Shown: positions 13,901 to 25,943 of the stretch, piece by piece
How the letters are laid out: every line of letters starts with the position of its first letter
How positions within the stretch are numbered: the first letter of the stretch is position 1
From: Sycobia sp. Sy_11
Lineage: Eukaryota; Arthropoda; Insecta; Hymenoptera; Epichrysomallidae
Reading direction: 5' to 3'
DNA: 64,000 nucleotides
Assembly: GCA_018907035.1 (NCBI GenBank)
Contig: JACCIC010000004.1
Location: 6,501,001-6,565,000 of the forward strand
Position numbers and translations under genes: made by a program
Notes under the pieces: generated by a model
Database searches by the model: none
Told to the model about the DNA's origin: nothing
The model's input: the letters and a program-made list of their open reading frames with translations, nothing else

Positions 13901-14412
13901 AGACGTATACTTCATATCATTAATCTAAAAAATTTCTGTTCATCTCTCGTGCGATAAATTAAATTAATCAGAAATTGACTGTATGTGTGTGTGTGTGAAT
14001 TTATTAATAACGTATGCTAATGCATTCGTATTTACCTTGTCTATACATTATACGAAAATGTCCTGCTAGGCTGACCGTATAAAATTAACAGCGCTCAAAT
14101 ATTTGCAATCCTGCCCGTCGCCCTCTATTCATCCATCCGGGAAACGGCGACAAAACGGAGACAAAAAAAAAACATCCAACGAAAAAGTTTGAAATTTACG
14201 CAATTTTTTGTTGTTGTTGTGAGCGATATTCGTAAATAAATGAGAGAGCAAGATCCGTAAAGACGATATATCGCGCTGGCGTAAAACGAAACATATGTGG
14301 CGCGCGAATGAGTTTTTAATTTCGTATGCACATAAGATAAAGTACCCGAATGGTCGTGATTATTTTGTGTTTCTTTATTGAAAATTTTTACCCTTTAAGA
14401 AATGAAAAATTG

Positions 14413-14655
14413 TAGACAAATTAATAAATATTTTCATTGGTTTTACAGTCCAATTAAATAAACAGAAAATAATACGTAAGAATATTAATATATGTTTATA
14501 TTAATATTAATACATCAATATACAAAAAATAAAAAATAATAAAAATTAAAAATTATAATGACAGATTAGACTGTCCTTGTTTAAAATCACCCCCGTAGAC
14601 TAATCTGAAAATAAAATATTAGCTGGAAAAAAATTTTTATGTTAGTAAAGTACCA
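14413..14655. repeat. AT-rich dispersed repeat, solo copy in an intron
   Basis: It lies inside the large GPCR intron. Its landmarks match the reverse complement of the right arm at 45.2-45.4 kb: GACAAATTAATAAATATT, CATTGGTTTTACAGTCCA, AATTATAATGACAG, ACTGTCCTTG, CCCGTAGACTAATCTGAAA, TATTAGCTG and TTAGTAAAGT. It is the best preserved solo copy in the window. It has no coding capacity. Confidence 0.6.
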
Positions 14656-15663
14656 TGAATATATTTATTAAGAACAATGAAAATATTTACGAATTTGTGT
14701 ATAAGCAGTCGAAAAAGCACAATTAAAGTATTTTAGATTGTAGACAAAATAATTACTTAATCATCCCGAATAATTAATCAATGCTTATGTTTATATACTA
14801 ATAAATCGACATGAGTTTCGACATTTACGTTTCCATAAGATTAATTTCAATATTATAACATATCATTATTGCGGTATAACGTCGGGATACGATCGCATAC
14901 GTAATTCTACGTTGCCTTTTCCTGCGGGAGCAATCTATAATCGGATGACGTTCAAAATTAAGAAAATGAACATGTATAAGCTATCTCTTGTTCAAAAAAA
15001 ACAGTAGCATATAATTAGTACCGACGCAATCGGTAGAATCAATATTTATTTCATTATATTTAGCCCCCTTTCACAGGCGAACTGTCGAATTTTCATTACA
15101 TTTAAATAGGCTAACGTTAATTCCAGAAAGTCGAACCGTTCGCGATAATGTAATAATAACACATATACATACAGAAGAAAATGCGGTTGAGATTGCAGTC
15201 GGCGGATTGGTCAGTTGCATTTAGTCCTGTCCGATTTAGTCTAGGCCACGTCTAGAATAAAGTCAACACGCTTCAGCCGAGCGTCTGGTAAATTGTTAAA
15301 AAAAAAAGGACCGAGAAAAAATACGTATAATCAAATGGAAAACACGAAAGATCAGCGTTTGCCTTGCATGCGCATAATAACTACTTTGTCACAACTTATA
15401 CCCGTTACCGCTGCATTATTAACGTATTGATATATACGTACATTGGCAAAATACCACATTTACCATTCAATTTTCAACTCAATTTTATAACAATTTTTCA
15501 TTTTAAATTGTATTATTCACTTTCTGTTATATATTATTTATGCAATAAATTGTTATATGCCACGAAGACGGAAAAACGAAAAACGAAGTTCTATATTTCT
15601 ATATCTGTTAGTACCACTCCATATTCTTCTTTCCAGCATGAAGTTCCTGTTAAATCTGCATAA

Positions 15664-15667
<4 letters not shown>

Positions 15668-15713
<46 letters not shown>
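15668..15713. repeat. (TA)n microsatellite
   Basis: 46 bp of TA within the GPCR intron. Confidence 0.95.
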
Positions 15714-15716
<3 letters not shown>

Positions 15717-16010
15717 GTCGCGTTGGCAGCGATCTTATACTTGCTCTGTGCAGAGAAGGCAAACGTTGGAAAGTTAGAGAGGTCTAAGATTTGCGTAATC
15801 AGAAAGGGACCATAAAGTACATTTCAAATTTCAACCACATTGTCTATACACGCGCGAGAACTCGACGCGAAATTTCATATATATATATATCTACAAGTAG
15901 AAAGGTGAAGCACTTGAACTTACACGTATGTTCACATAAATCGTGACTCGTCACACCTACGATTCACGCCTATAGAATAATATGCGGTCTCTTTCTCTTT
16001 CTCCCTACCT

Positions 16011-16044
<34 letters not shown>
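16011..16044. repeat. (CT)n microsatellite
   Basis: CT dinucleotides inside a longer pyrimidine-rich stretch (about 15990-16070). Confidence 0.95.
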
Positions 16045-16047
<3 letters not shown>

Positions 16048-19000
16048 CCTCTCTTTCTTCCCTTTGTTTCTACATCATCCTCTTGAACAGAGTGAAAAAA
16101 TTATTCATCATCTTCAAAATAATCTTCCTAGCATTTAACACAGCCTTTGATGCGTTAAAAAACGTTATATCAAGCGACTTTTGTTTTTTAACGAAAATCT
16201 TTGCGATGATCTGAATTTTCAGTGAAAGTATGACAGTTCGATGCTGCAGTAATATACATTTACTTTCGATTTTCATTCTCTAGTTCCTATGGGCATTTCT
16301 TTCAACTGCCCAGAACGCTGCTCGTCTGTCATATTCTGTAGTCAAGCCTCACGCGAGTATAAGGCCAATAGCGGATAGAAAGTGGAAAATTCGAATTCTT
16401 GCTGGAAGATACGGACGGCATCTTGTATTTGCTAAAGAAAGAAAATCTCTCCCGAAGATTTTTCCCGGGCGATCGGATCTCGGGAATATATGTATATATT
16501 ACGAAGTTCCAGGGATGACGGTTAGCCGAGCGTGGGCAAAAAAAACTTTTGGACCGAATATTATTAAATCCGATGCGGGTCTCGTGGACTTGGAACTTTC
16601 TTCGCGCATATTGTACTTTCGTCTTGTAATATCCCACCTTCTTAGCGTCTGAGTTACGTTTATTTCTTACTTTCCAGGCTTGCTTTCTCATAGAGAACAT
16701 TGTATATGGTAAAGATGAAGCAAGTTTCATAATTTATAACTTATGAGAATGTAAAGATAATGCTTTACGATGTTTTTTCTCTTAGATATTTTTGTTTTAT
16801 CTCTGATTTCTCTAGATATTGTATTGATTTTTGCATTGTTAAATAAACCTTAAAGGTATTATAGTATTTTCTATGTAAATCCTATCATTCAAAAATATTT
16901 GATCAGCGACTAAAAGAATTAATATGTAATCTAAATAATTAAATTGAGATCATAAGAATTTAATCAAATTTATGGTATCGAAATTTTTCGCCAAATCGAT
17001 TTATGTACATTATGTTATTTACAAAGTGTTCTAGGTTAGAATAAAAATAAAATAAAGGTTTTGAACCCTAACGCTTTTTACATTATCTACTGAAAATGAA
17101 AAATAATTTGTAATTTTTCATCGACCCTTCCCGTCCAATGATTTATTGCTCTTTTTTATGCAAATTTTATTCACGACCGAAACACTTATGTTGTTATGTG
17201 CGAAATTTTCCCGCCCTGTTTTCATTTTACAATGTGGCGAAATAAAAGTCAATATTTAATATTCGTCAAAATTGTGAACGTTTTGAAGTTTTTAATCGAA
17301 TATATTCCCGATAATTCTCGTAAATCGTTTGGTTTTTATTGTTTGAAAATTTAAAATTGATAGACTTGAATTTGAATGAAAAGAAAATTATGAATAATAA
17401 GGAAACTTCTAATAAAAATTTAATCATTGCGATTTTATAGCGACAAAAATGTTACTTCAAATATATGGCAAAGAAACTGGAATAAAAAGAGAACCATACC
17501 GCCCTCCATACACATGTATATTTGAGGTCGAAATGGATTAATGAAATATTCAAAAAATTTTATCGGTATTTACTGCCGCATCGAAATATCAATCGCGCAT
17601 AATGTAAACGACAAAAACATGGGATGATATATGCGACTCGCGTCACTTTCAGCTGCCAGACGTCCTCTAGTGGCAACCGAAGTTTATCGTATGCGTGTCT
17701 AGATGTATAAGAATCGTTTCAGGGAAAGTGATCGAGCACCGCGTCGTCTGCGGCGCTGCCCCCCCCCCTTTCTCTCACCATAAACCAATGCTAATGTATT
17801 CATTCGTATTAAGCAGGGAACCGCGGCCGTGCACCGGGTGGATTCTCCATCCCCAACCTCTCCTTCGTAATTATGAAACACAACGAGACGACGACGACGA
17901 CGAGGACTTGGGGCGCTCCGTTTCCCGTTTCCTTTATTGGATTAGTCGAACTTTCTTCCCCTCCGGTCCCCTTCGCCGTGCCACTCGATCACCCGTCTCC
18001 GTTGCTGGGCGGGAGGGGTGATGCAAATGGTGGCGTGGGCAGTTTATTTTGAACTTCTGTTTGGTTTTGCACTATTCTTTTTTTATTTTTTCTTTTTTTT
18101 TTTGTTTGCGTAGGAAGACAATGATTGTATTCGAATTTATACTTGTTGGAATGTGAAAAAGAATTTTTGTTGTCGAACCGAAATATTATGCACCGAATAC
18201 GAAATTTGCAAGCTAAAATTTACAAAAAAAAAATCATTAACATTTCGTAATACTACATTTCACCCACGTGCAATATTGCAATGTTACATGTAAAAAAATA
18301 TTGACCCAATGAAATTGTATGTATGGAGGGAGTTACTACATTCCTTGAATTTGAAAAATAATTTTATAACATATATTAATTATACTATTATAGTGAATCG
18401 TTCATTATAGCTGAAGTAAATGAAGAAGAAATAAACTGATCATACCATTGAAATTCATTTTAATCGAGCTTATTGCTTCGGTTTTCCAGAAGAAGTTACG
18501 TTCTAAATATGGTAAAGTTTCCTTAATATCATAACATTATATTTTCCTTCTACATTTTTAACGTTCTACATCTAGTTCATGTATATCAATATATTGTACT
18601 ATTTCCCATGAACGAGTAATTGGAATTGTAAAAAATTGAAATCCATTCTTTCGATGTTAGAACCTGTCAAAATTTACCGCGAATTCTTGTAATTTCAGTC
18701 ACGATGACATAAATGTATTTAGCCAACTCGTAAAATTCGAACGTTAAATCTTCTAAAATTACGAAACATTATTTTCAATTTAAAAGTTTGAGCAGGTAAT
18801 CGGTAAAGAAAGAGAGAGAGAGATACAAGCAGAATTCCGTATACGTTAAAATTATTGCAAAGCTGCCTTCTAATGTCTATAATCCTTAAAACTTTACGAA
18901 TTCTTTCAGTACAAAGTATGTTCTACGGTATAGATGACACATCGAGTTCGATTGTAGCCATAATGAATTTTTTGAGAGACACTTTATAGAAACAGTGTCG

Positions 19001-20392
19001 ATCGTATTTTTCATTGGACGCAATTAAGCTCATTGAAACGCGTACGTTTCAGTCATAGGTTTATCTACTTCGTATACATAATCTTTTACAAGTCAAGGAA
19101 TTGTTCGATAAATATTCTTTCGTTTGCAAATTTGGAACTGGCGCCGGTCGGATAAAATTACTTTACAATTATTATTTCTGAGTAATTGAAATCAAATGTA
19201 TTGTTTACAAAAAATAATCGCGCTTTGAAAATCCCTTAACGAAACTTATCGGCTTTGCATTGTTGGTCAATTTTCATACAATCCAGAAGATAATTTTGAA
19301 ATATATGTACAATGTGCAATTTTAGATTGACAATTTACGCGTCTTAAACAAAGTGTAGAAGAGGTTTGTCAACGGACTGCAATATTTGGTTATGTGACGA
19401 GCACACCAATAGTAGCTGCCAATAAAGAGTTTGTGAAGTTTGTAATTGTTTTATAGGCCGTTCATAGTCGCACAGTTTGCATTTCTATCGAAAGAGCGGT
19501 CAATATCTTCGATTCAAGTAGCTACACAGATTACCGACTCAATTGACATTTGCGCAAAATCAAATTAAACTTCGCTTTGACGAACTATGGATCGGTCGGA
19601 CATCGGCATTGCTCAGCTCCATACTCAAACAGTCGAACGTAATTCCGTAGTATTGTAAGCACGATTTGATATATCAATAGATACGGAACCCTTGGACATC
19701 ATTGCACGCGTGGCATCGATTCGAATCAGGATCTTATTTCTTATCCCGCAAACAAACATTAAATTCACTGAAAAAAAAACTATTAAGTAAAAACTTGTTA
19801 TTTTATTGTAAACTATTATTCAGTATTTCAAATATATTTATTTTCTAAATTTCTCAAGTCGTTTTGGTTGAAGACATCTAATTATAGCCAGAAACTATAT
19901 GTCTCCTTTTCTCAAACAAAAGTAAGGCAGAGAGTCAGAACCAATATTAATTCTCTTACGTACAATATGTGTTATTTTAATTTTACGATTTTATTATTTA
20001 CAACTACGATATCATTCCGTTTCTATTCGGTCTAATCTTATTGTTGCATCGGTAAATAAGCTGTCAGAAAAATTGAAAATAAGCGAATTAAAATATCATG
20101 ATACCGAGAAATTCCAATGTGAATTAGTAGATTTTATTTCACCATACTTGCAATAATTGTATGGTTTCAATCTAATTATGTATAATCGCGGAAATTACAC
20201 AGCGCTCGTTATACCTACACGTATGATAGAGCCGAGCCCCCAAGTAAATCATTTGCCGAACCGTAATTGCGCATCGATGCGCGTCCCTAATCCCCCCTCG
20301 TCACTAATTCTGTAAAAAACTTTCAACCATACCGTCGAGGATCCGTAGAAAAAATTCACACCCCTGTGGGAATTTGCTAGCGGCCGACGCAC

Positions 20393-20396
<4 letters not shown>

Positions 20397-20436
<40 letters not shown>
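20397..20436. repeat. (TA)n microsatellite
   Basis: 40 bp of TA next to a GC-rich block. Confidence 0.95.
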
Positions 20437-20438
<2 letters not shown>

Positions 20439-20623
20439 GAGCGGGTCCATTAATCTATCCTCTGTCCCCCCTACCCTACTCCCATTCTCCACCCTCTCCT
20501 TTCCCGCGACCGAAGAGAGCGTTCGAGCTATCATCTCCGCGCTCGAGAATCCGCGTGGGATGGACGGACACACGAACGGACGGACGGACAGGCACAAATT
20601 ACGCGTCGCGCACTGCCGTGGAG

Positions 20624-20624
<1 letters not shown>

Positions 20625-20652
<28 letters not shown>
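20625..20652. repeat. (GT)n microsatellite
   Basis: 28 bp of GT followed by GCACGCGCGC. Confidence 0.95.
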
Positions 20653-20654
<2 letters not shown>

Positions 20655-23600
20655 CGCGCGCATTTGTATATGTGTATGAGGGCGTGCGATTACGTTACGA
20701 TATAATTGAGTATGCGTCTGTTTTCGCGTTATTCGCGAATAGTATATGAAAAAAAATAGAAAGAACAAAAAAATAAGTAACATTGTATATTCGGTAATGG
20801 AGGCCAAAGGAAGTGACGGTGCGATTAAGGGAAGCTTTATGTTTTAAGAGTGTCAGAGAGACGGATGACGGGGTATATGGAAAATAGATAAAACTAAAGC
20901 CTGGAAAACGGAAGCCATTCTTGTAACCAGCGATTTTTGCGTTAATGTAATTTTATCTAAGTAGTCGCGCACTTCGCGCGGATTTATCAGAACGTGATTA
21001 TGTGCGAATGTAAAACATTTGTCGTATGGAGATCATGTTCATAACTCTGTTTAAACATCCGGTTGGCACAATTTTAAAAAAATAATGGATTTGATCTAAA
21101 GCAGGATTGAGAAAGAAAATGTTATAAACGAGCGATACGACTATTATTATTATCATTGTTATTATTATTATTTCTCGTCACCAAGTCACGATCTTACGTT
21201 CTCTGCTTCTCGAGTTGGACGAAGGCGAATTACAATTTTATTTTTGCTATTGCCAATGGATTTTTCAATAAATCTAAGGATGTTAGACGTTCTCTCGGCA
21301 AATATTTATGGCAGGGTCAGTTTTGGCCGTATTTAATAATAAGTCTATGTAAAAACCGACCACTGATCGTTAATGAATATAAAAGACGATCAGTTAATGT
21401 TCTTTAGCTGATTGTAACAGTATTAATCTAGATAGAAGAGATGTAGATAATATAAACTTGAAACATACTTTATTCGCGACGGTTTATGCACAACGGATCA
21501 GGTCTTTTTTTCAGCGAATTTGTATATGAAAAATCTGTCACTGCTATAGAAACACGAACAATTTATTGTTTCATTTAAATAGGTAATTATTTTAAAAAGG
21601 ATTATAAAAAAATAAGCGTTATAGTTTGCAGTATTCGTTTAAATATGTAATAACGGCAAAATTCAATATTGTATCTTGATTTTTTTTCTATATTTATTGG
21701 TCGATCAAAAATCTTGACAACAAAGAGGCTAAACTCAAAAATTTAGTTTATAGTAGAAAGATCCTTCGTAAATATTTCTTTGTATAGTAATCTCCGCAAA
21801 GTCGATCCGCTTAAAATAAATTATATTCGATATTTTTAATCTGTGTAAGAGCCTACAAACCGTTACTATTTGTAAAATTTAGTGACGTATCTACGCATAT
21901 TATTTCGTTGAAACATGAAATGAAAACTAATGCCTCATTACATATTCTACAATATTTATAGAAATACACACTGTTTTTTTATAAATACCAATAAATTCAA
22001 TTTATTGTTAATAAAGTGTTAAGCTCCTTGTAAAGAGATAAAAAATTATTTTTATACGATATACACATTTCATTCGTAAATTCAAATGTATCTGCTAACT
22101 TTTGTATATGCTTTGTTAAAATTCTGTAATATTATTACAATTTTACGTCGTATAACTTCAAAAACAGAGGGGGGAAAAGAGGAGAAAAACAGCTTTACTC
22201 TCTCAGTCTTACCTAAACCATTGAACATCTATGTATAATATATGCCATGCAGTATAGGAGAGAATCAAACGGTCGGCACGAACGTCAAGTTTTTCATATA
22301 ATAATTTAAAAAAATAATAAGTTGAGAATTATTAGGAAACTGTAGGGTGATCTATTAGTAATAAAGAAAAATATTTAATTGAAAGTAGAAAAGATGCGAA
22401 ATCAGTTGTTCTAAATCATTTTCTTCAAATCTCATTTGTACTAAAAACTATTTGGCTTGCAATTAATTTATTTCAAAATGTATTTATTCCAAAAATATAA
22501 AATTTATAAATTAAATATTATGTTTCTAACTGAAAAAATATAAATTACGCTTATTGTATAATTTAGTATTATTTTTCTTTTAATTAATATTATATATTCA
22601 CAATTTTTAATAGTTACATCGTTATTATTTCAAATAAAATTTCATATTATATCCAATTAATTTTCAATTTCAAAGAAATAAACCACAGACAGTCGATTTT
22701 TACAAATCCGGTTTTTCTAATGGATATTTTTTCCGAGACTTATATTAGATTAAGACAAAATAAATTAACTGTTGTAGATTTGGTGATACTGAGTCAATAA
22801 GTTTTTATAATTCTAGCGGAAACCATTTAAAATATTCGAGCTCGATTAATGATTAGTAAAATAAAAAAAGATAAGTTAATACAGAATATAAAAAGTATAA
22901 TTTTTACAAATAGTGGTTTGGAAGAACTAGGTACCGTGATTTTACGACAATTATAATACATAATTAAAAAATTAATAAAGTTGCATATTAATTAGAAGGA
23001 TAGTTTTTCTAGTTTTCTTGTAAGTAAACTGTCAGTCGAGCTAAACAAATGTCACAGTTGTTTTCAAATAAATTATTCTTAATAATTTTCACAGATAATA
23101 CGAATCCAAAATGTTTGCTAAAAATTCCAATTTGTTTTCTAGAAATGTTAATAGACAATAGAAATATTAATATAATATGCTTTTACTATTAAATTTTAAA
23201 AATATCCTCCAAAAATGAATATTTAAATGGTGCGATTTTTGAAAATTCACTTTTTGTATTTTTTGAGAAAATTTAATTAATTGTAAATCACAATTAATGA
23301 ACAGGTTTGGAAAGTTAGAAATCTTACTTTCAATTCAATGGTTTCTAGCTTAATAATTTTACGAATATTGAATGTTGCTAATTTTAGGTATTGTACTGAG
23401 TATTCAAAAAGAATAATAAAAAATGGTAACATTTAAGTTAAAAAAAAACAACTTTTGAAAAAAGTACATTTGTGGAGACTGAAATAAGCGTTTTTGCTTA
23501 AAATGTTTTTATATTTCATGAAAAAAATTGTCCTTTATGAAATACTATAGATATAAATTCTTAAAATCACCCTTATGATAGCATTAAATCTTGATAAAAA

Positions 23601-25575
23601 TTTTTATCAGAATAATTATACTTAATTTCAATCAAGCCAATTGAAGAATGTGCCATAAGTATATACGTCGCTTATTGCACAGATTAAAATCCAAAATTTA
23701 TGCAAGAATTCATCAATCAAATATGAATGCAACATATACCGTTGCCCAATGATTTCCATTAATTTCACAAAATTGCACGTGCGAAATTTGACCTAATTTT
23801 ATAATGCGATTAGGTTTCGCGGATTTCCCAGAATCGTATTAAGCATAGCTATTTATAACTGTAATTACTTTCTCGATTTACGTTAACGATATCAGTATTA
23901 ATTGATCGAATAATATTGTTACAACGAGCCGTTGTAATTCGAGAACATGATTTCTCATGCATCCGTGTGTGTTTGTGTCCGTGCGCGCGAATCAAAGGAC
24001 GAACTTTCGTCGTTAATCGTACTATTAAATTATTTGACGTGTCTCAAAGAGCATCTGAATCAATTTCACAATGTCGATTTTCACGAGACTGGCTGTTCGA
24101 CAAACGTATGATTAAGCAGAAACTAACGAATTTTATGAGCATTTTTTATCTGAATCGTAATCTTCAAATTTTTGTTTCATTCCGCATTCCGGAAAAATAT
24201 TCAGCATACTTAGACACAGGACTTGGATAAGTTATCGGAAAAAATCGGAACAGAACCTACCGATTGTATCCTTTCGATCGAAAAATCCCGAATCTCCAGT
24301 TGGAAATTTTTCGAACAACTGAGAACAACTGTAGCGACTCGGTTCTTTGATTGCGTTTTGTGCACGGGGGCGCGGAGGGGGGCAGGGGGTTCAGATAAGC
24401 CCGAGCAACGATAGGTGGCGACGCGCCAGGTATACGATGGTGTTGTCTATTCCGTTCGGGGTGATCGTTTATTGAGCGGCGTACGGAGGCTCCGGGAGGC
24501 GATAGAATCGCGGCGACGAAGACTTGCCGTCGTTTGCACGACGAAAAAACTGGAAAAGCTGTGAAAATTGATATTTTCAGCCCAGATATAAAGACGCCTG
24601 TATATTAACGTCAAAGTCGTGGATGAATTTCAACGGATTTTCTTATCGTTATACAAATAGTGTATCCCATTTCAATTCGTATCATTTTTAAAAAAAAAAT
24701 CTTGAAATACTAATAATGATGATATTAAAATTTGATAACACTGGGAAAATCCGAGCGGAAAAGTCTAAACAACAAAAATTATTTTTTGTCAAATTCTAAG
24801 AACTAATTGATATTTATTAGCATTACCAATTAATATGGTATTTTATGTACAAAAGGATTTATTTAGTATTATTACTTCTATTCATTCGTCGGCTATCGAA
24901 AATAATACAATCGCCCGTAAAATTATTTGTAATTTATCGGAGAAATAAGGTGAAATTACATCAGAGCTAAAGAAATTACGGCGTCATTGTAAACTTATGC
25001 GAGGCGCCCCTTAAGGGAATGAATTTTCATGTCTATTCGTAGGTAACTATATACTAAGCAACATATTCGATGTAATAAATAAAATCGTACGTTTCCGATT
25101 GCTCACAGTGATAATTATATGCCAAATGAACGTAATATTCATTGAAATGATGTAGTTTGATTTAGCGAATAATTGACTTTTAAATAAAATATTTCTTTGG
25201 ATTTACACTGTTCGCAAGAAGGCCATTTGAAAGATAATAAATTATGTTTTTAACAGTGTATAAAAATTCATTTTGACAACAGTGGGCGTAAAATTAAAGT
25301 TTTACGCTTTATGTTCGGGGCGTAAAACAGCGTACTTTACAATTTCATCCGAAGTAAAATTGAGACCTGCTTGTTAATTTTACTATTGGACGTACAATAC
25401 TACATTTTTTATTTTATGCGTCATCGTGTTAGAAAATAATATTCCCCCACTTTTCCAATCGTGCTAAAACGTAAAAATCGAGCTTTGCGCACGTGACACG
25501 GGACAAAAATTAGCATTATCGTTGACAATTAAAATAGTAATATTAATAGTATCCATAAATCGACGTCTCGCTCAC

Positions 25576-25806
25576 CTGCGCGTGTATGTACTTGTGGTAG
25601 CGGCGGCTATTGATCACGCAGATGACGAGCAGATTGGCCCCGAGGATGCCGAGGCTGAGCGCCAGTACGAGGGCGGCGCGCACGAGCTCGCCGATCCCGG
25701 GCGTCTGCCAGCGCGGCTCGAAGCCGCCGCCGGCCGGCAGGCTTCGCCAGCAGCTGCTGTTGCTCAGGGCCGGCGCCAGCAGGATCTGCGGCTTCTGTTC
25801 TATCAT
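25576..25806 (-). CDS. Class A GPCR, exon with N-terminus and TM1
   Basis: This is the first visible coding exon of a rhodopsin-family receptor, 77 codons. The ATG at 25806-25804 is the first in-frame ATG after an in-frame TAG at 25908-25906. Residues 1-39 form the extracellular N-terminus with one N-glycosylation sequon (N16-S-S). Residues about 40-65 are TM1, ending in GILGANLLVICVI, where N58 is the conserved TM1 asparagine (1.50). The first intracellular loop reads NSRRYHKYIHAQ. The exon ends CGCAG followed by GTGAGC, a good donor, in phase 0. It joins in frame to the exon at 10827-10952. The TM2 and loop signature resembles biogenic-amine/trace-amine-like receptors, and an orphan insect amine-type receptor is my best guess. 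The ligand cannot be read from this fragment. The receptor would sit in the plasma membrane and couple to G proteins. Codon use is GC-rich, unlike the AT-rich surroundings. Confidence 0.85.
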
Positions 25807-25943
25807 CCTCCCAGGGGGCGCTGGTGGCGTCGCGCCGCGCCCCCCACGCACGCTGTCGTCGTACTCCTCGTCGTCCTCGTCCTCGTCGTCGTCGTCGTAG
25901 TCGTCCTACGATTCACGCGCGGGCCCGAGCGCATCGTTTACCA
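25807..25943 (-). promoter_or_regulatory. Probable 5' UTR part of the GPCR exon
   Basis: Upstream of the receptor ATG there is a strong acceptor-like sequence, CATTCTGCCCACAG, ending at 25944, so the exon probably begins at 25943. The interval contains an upstream ATG (25934-25932) in another frame, then an in-frame TAG (25908-25906), then a run of GAC/GAG codons that would read as an acidic tract if translated. The out-of-frame upstream ATG could damp translation. The alternative is that the exon begins at the weak TAG/GAC acceptor near 25905 and the acidic tract is part of the protein. The missing pyrimidine tract there argues against it. Confidence 0.45.
25853..25905 (-). repeat. GAC/GAG trinucleotide run
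   Basis: On the plus strand this is a TCG/TCC run. On the minus strand it is GAC and GAG codons in the GPCR frame, upstream of the chosen start. If the acceptor near 25905 were used it would add a stretch of about 17 mostly acidic residues to the N-terminus. Confidence 0.7.

Larger units (their letters stand above)
10953..25575 (-). other. 14.6-kb intron of the GPCR gene
   Basis: It is bounded by a GTGAGC donor (25575) and a GTTGCAG acceptor (10953), phase 0. It is mostly AT-rich, with the solo repeat at 14.4 kb, microsatellites, and GC-rich blocks at about 17640-18030, 20200-20700 and 24350-24560. No nested gene was recognised. Confidence 0.75.
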
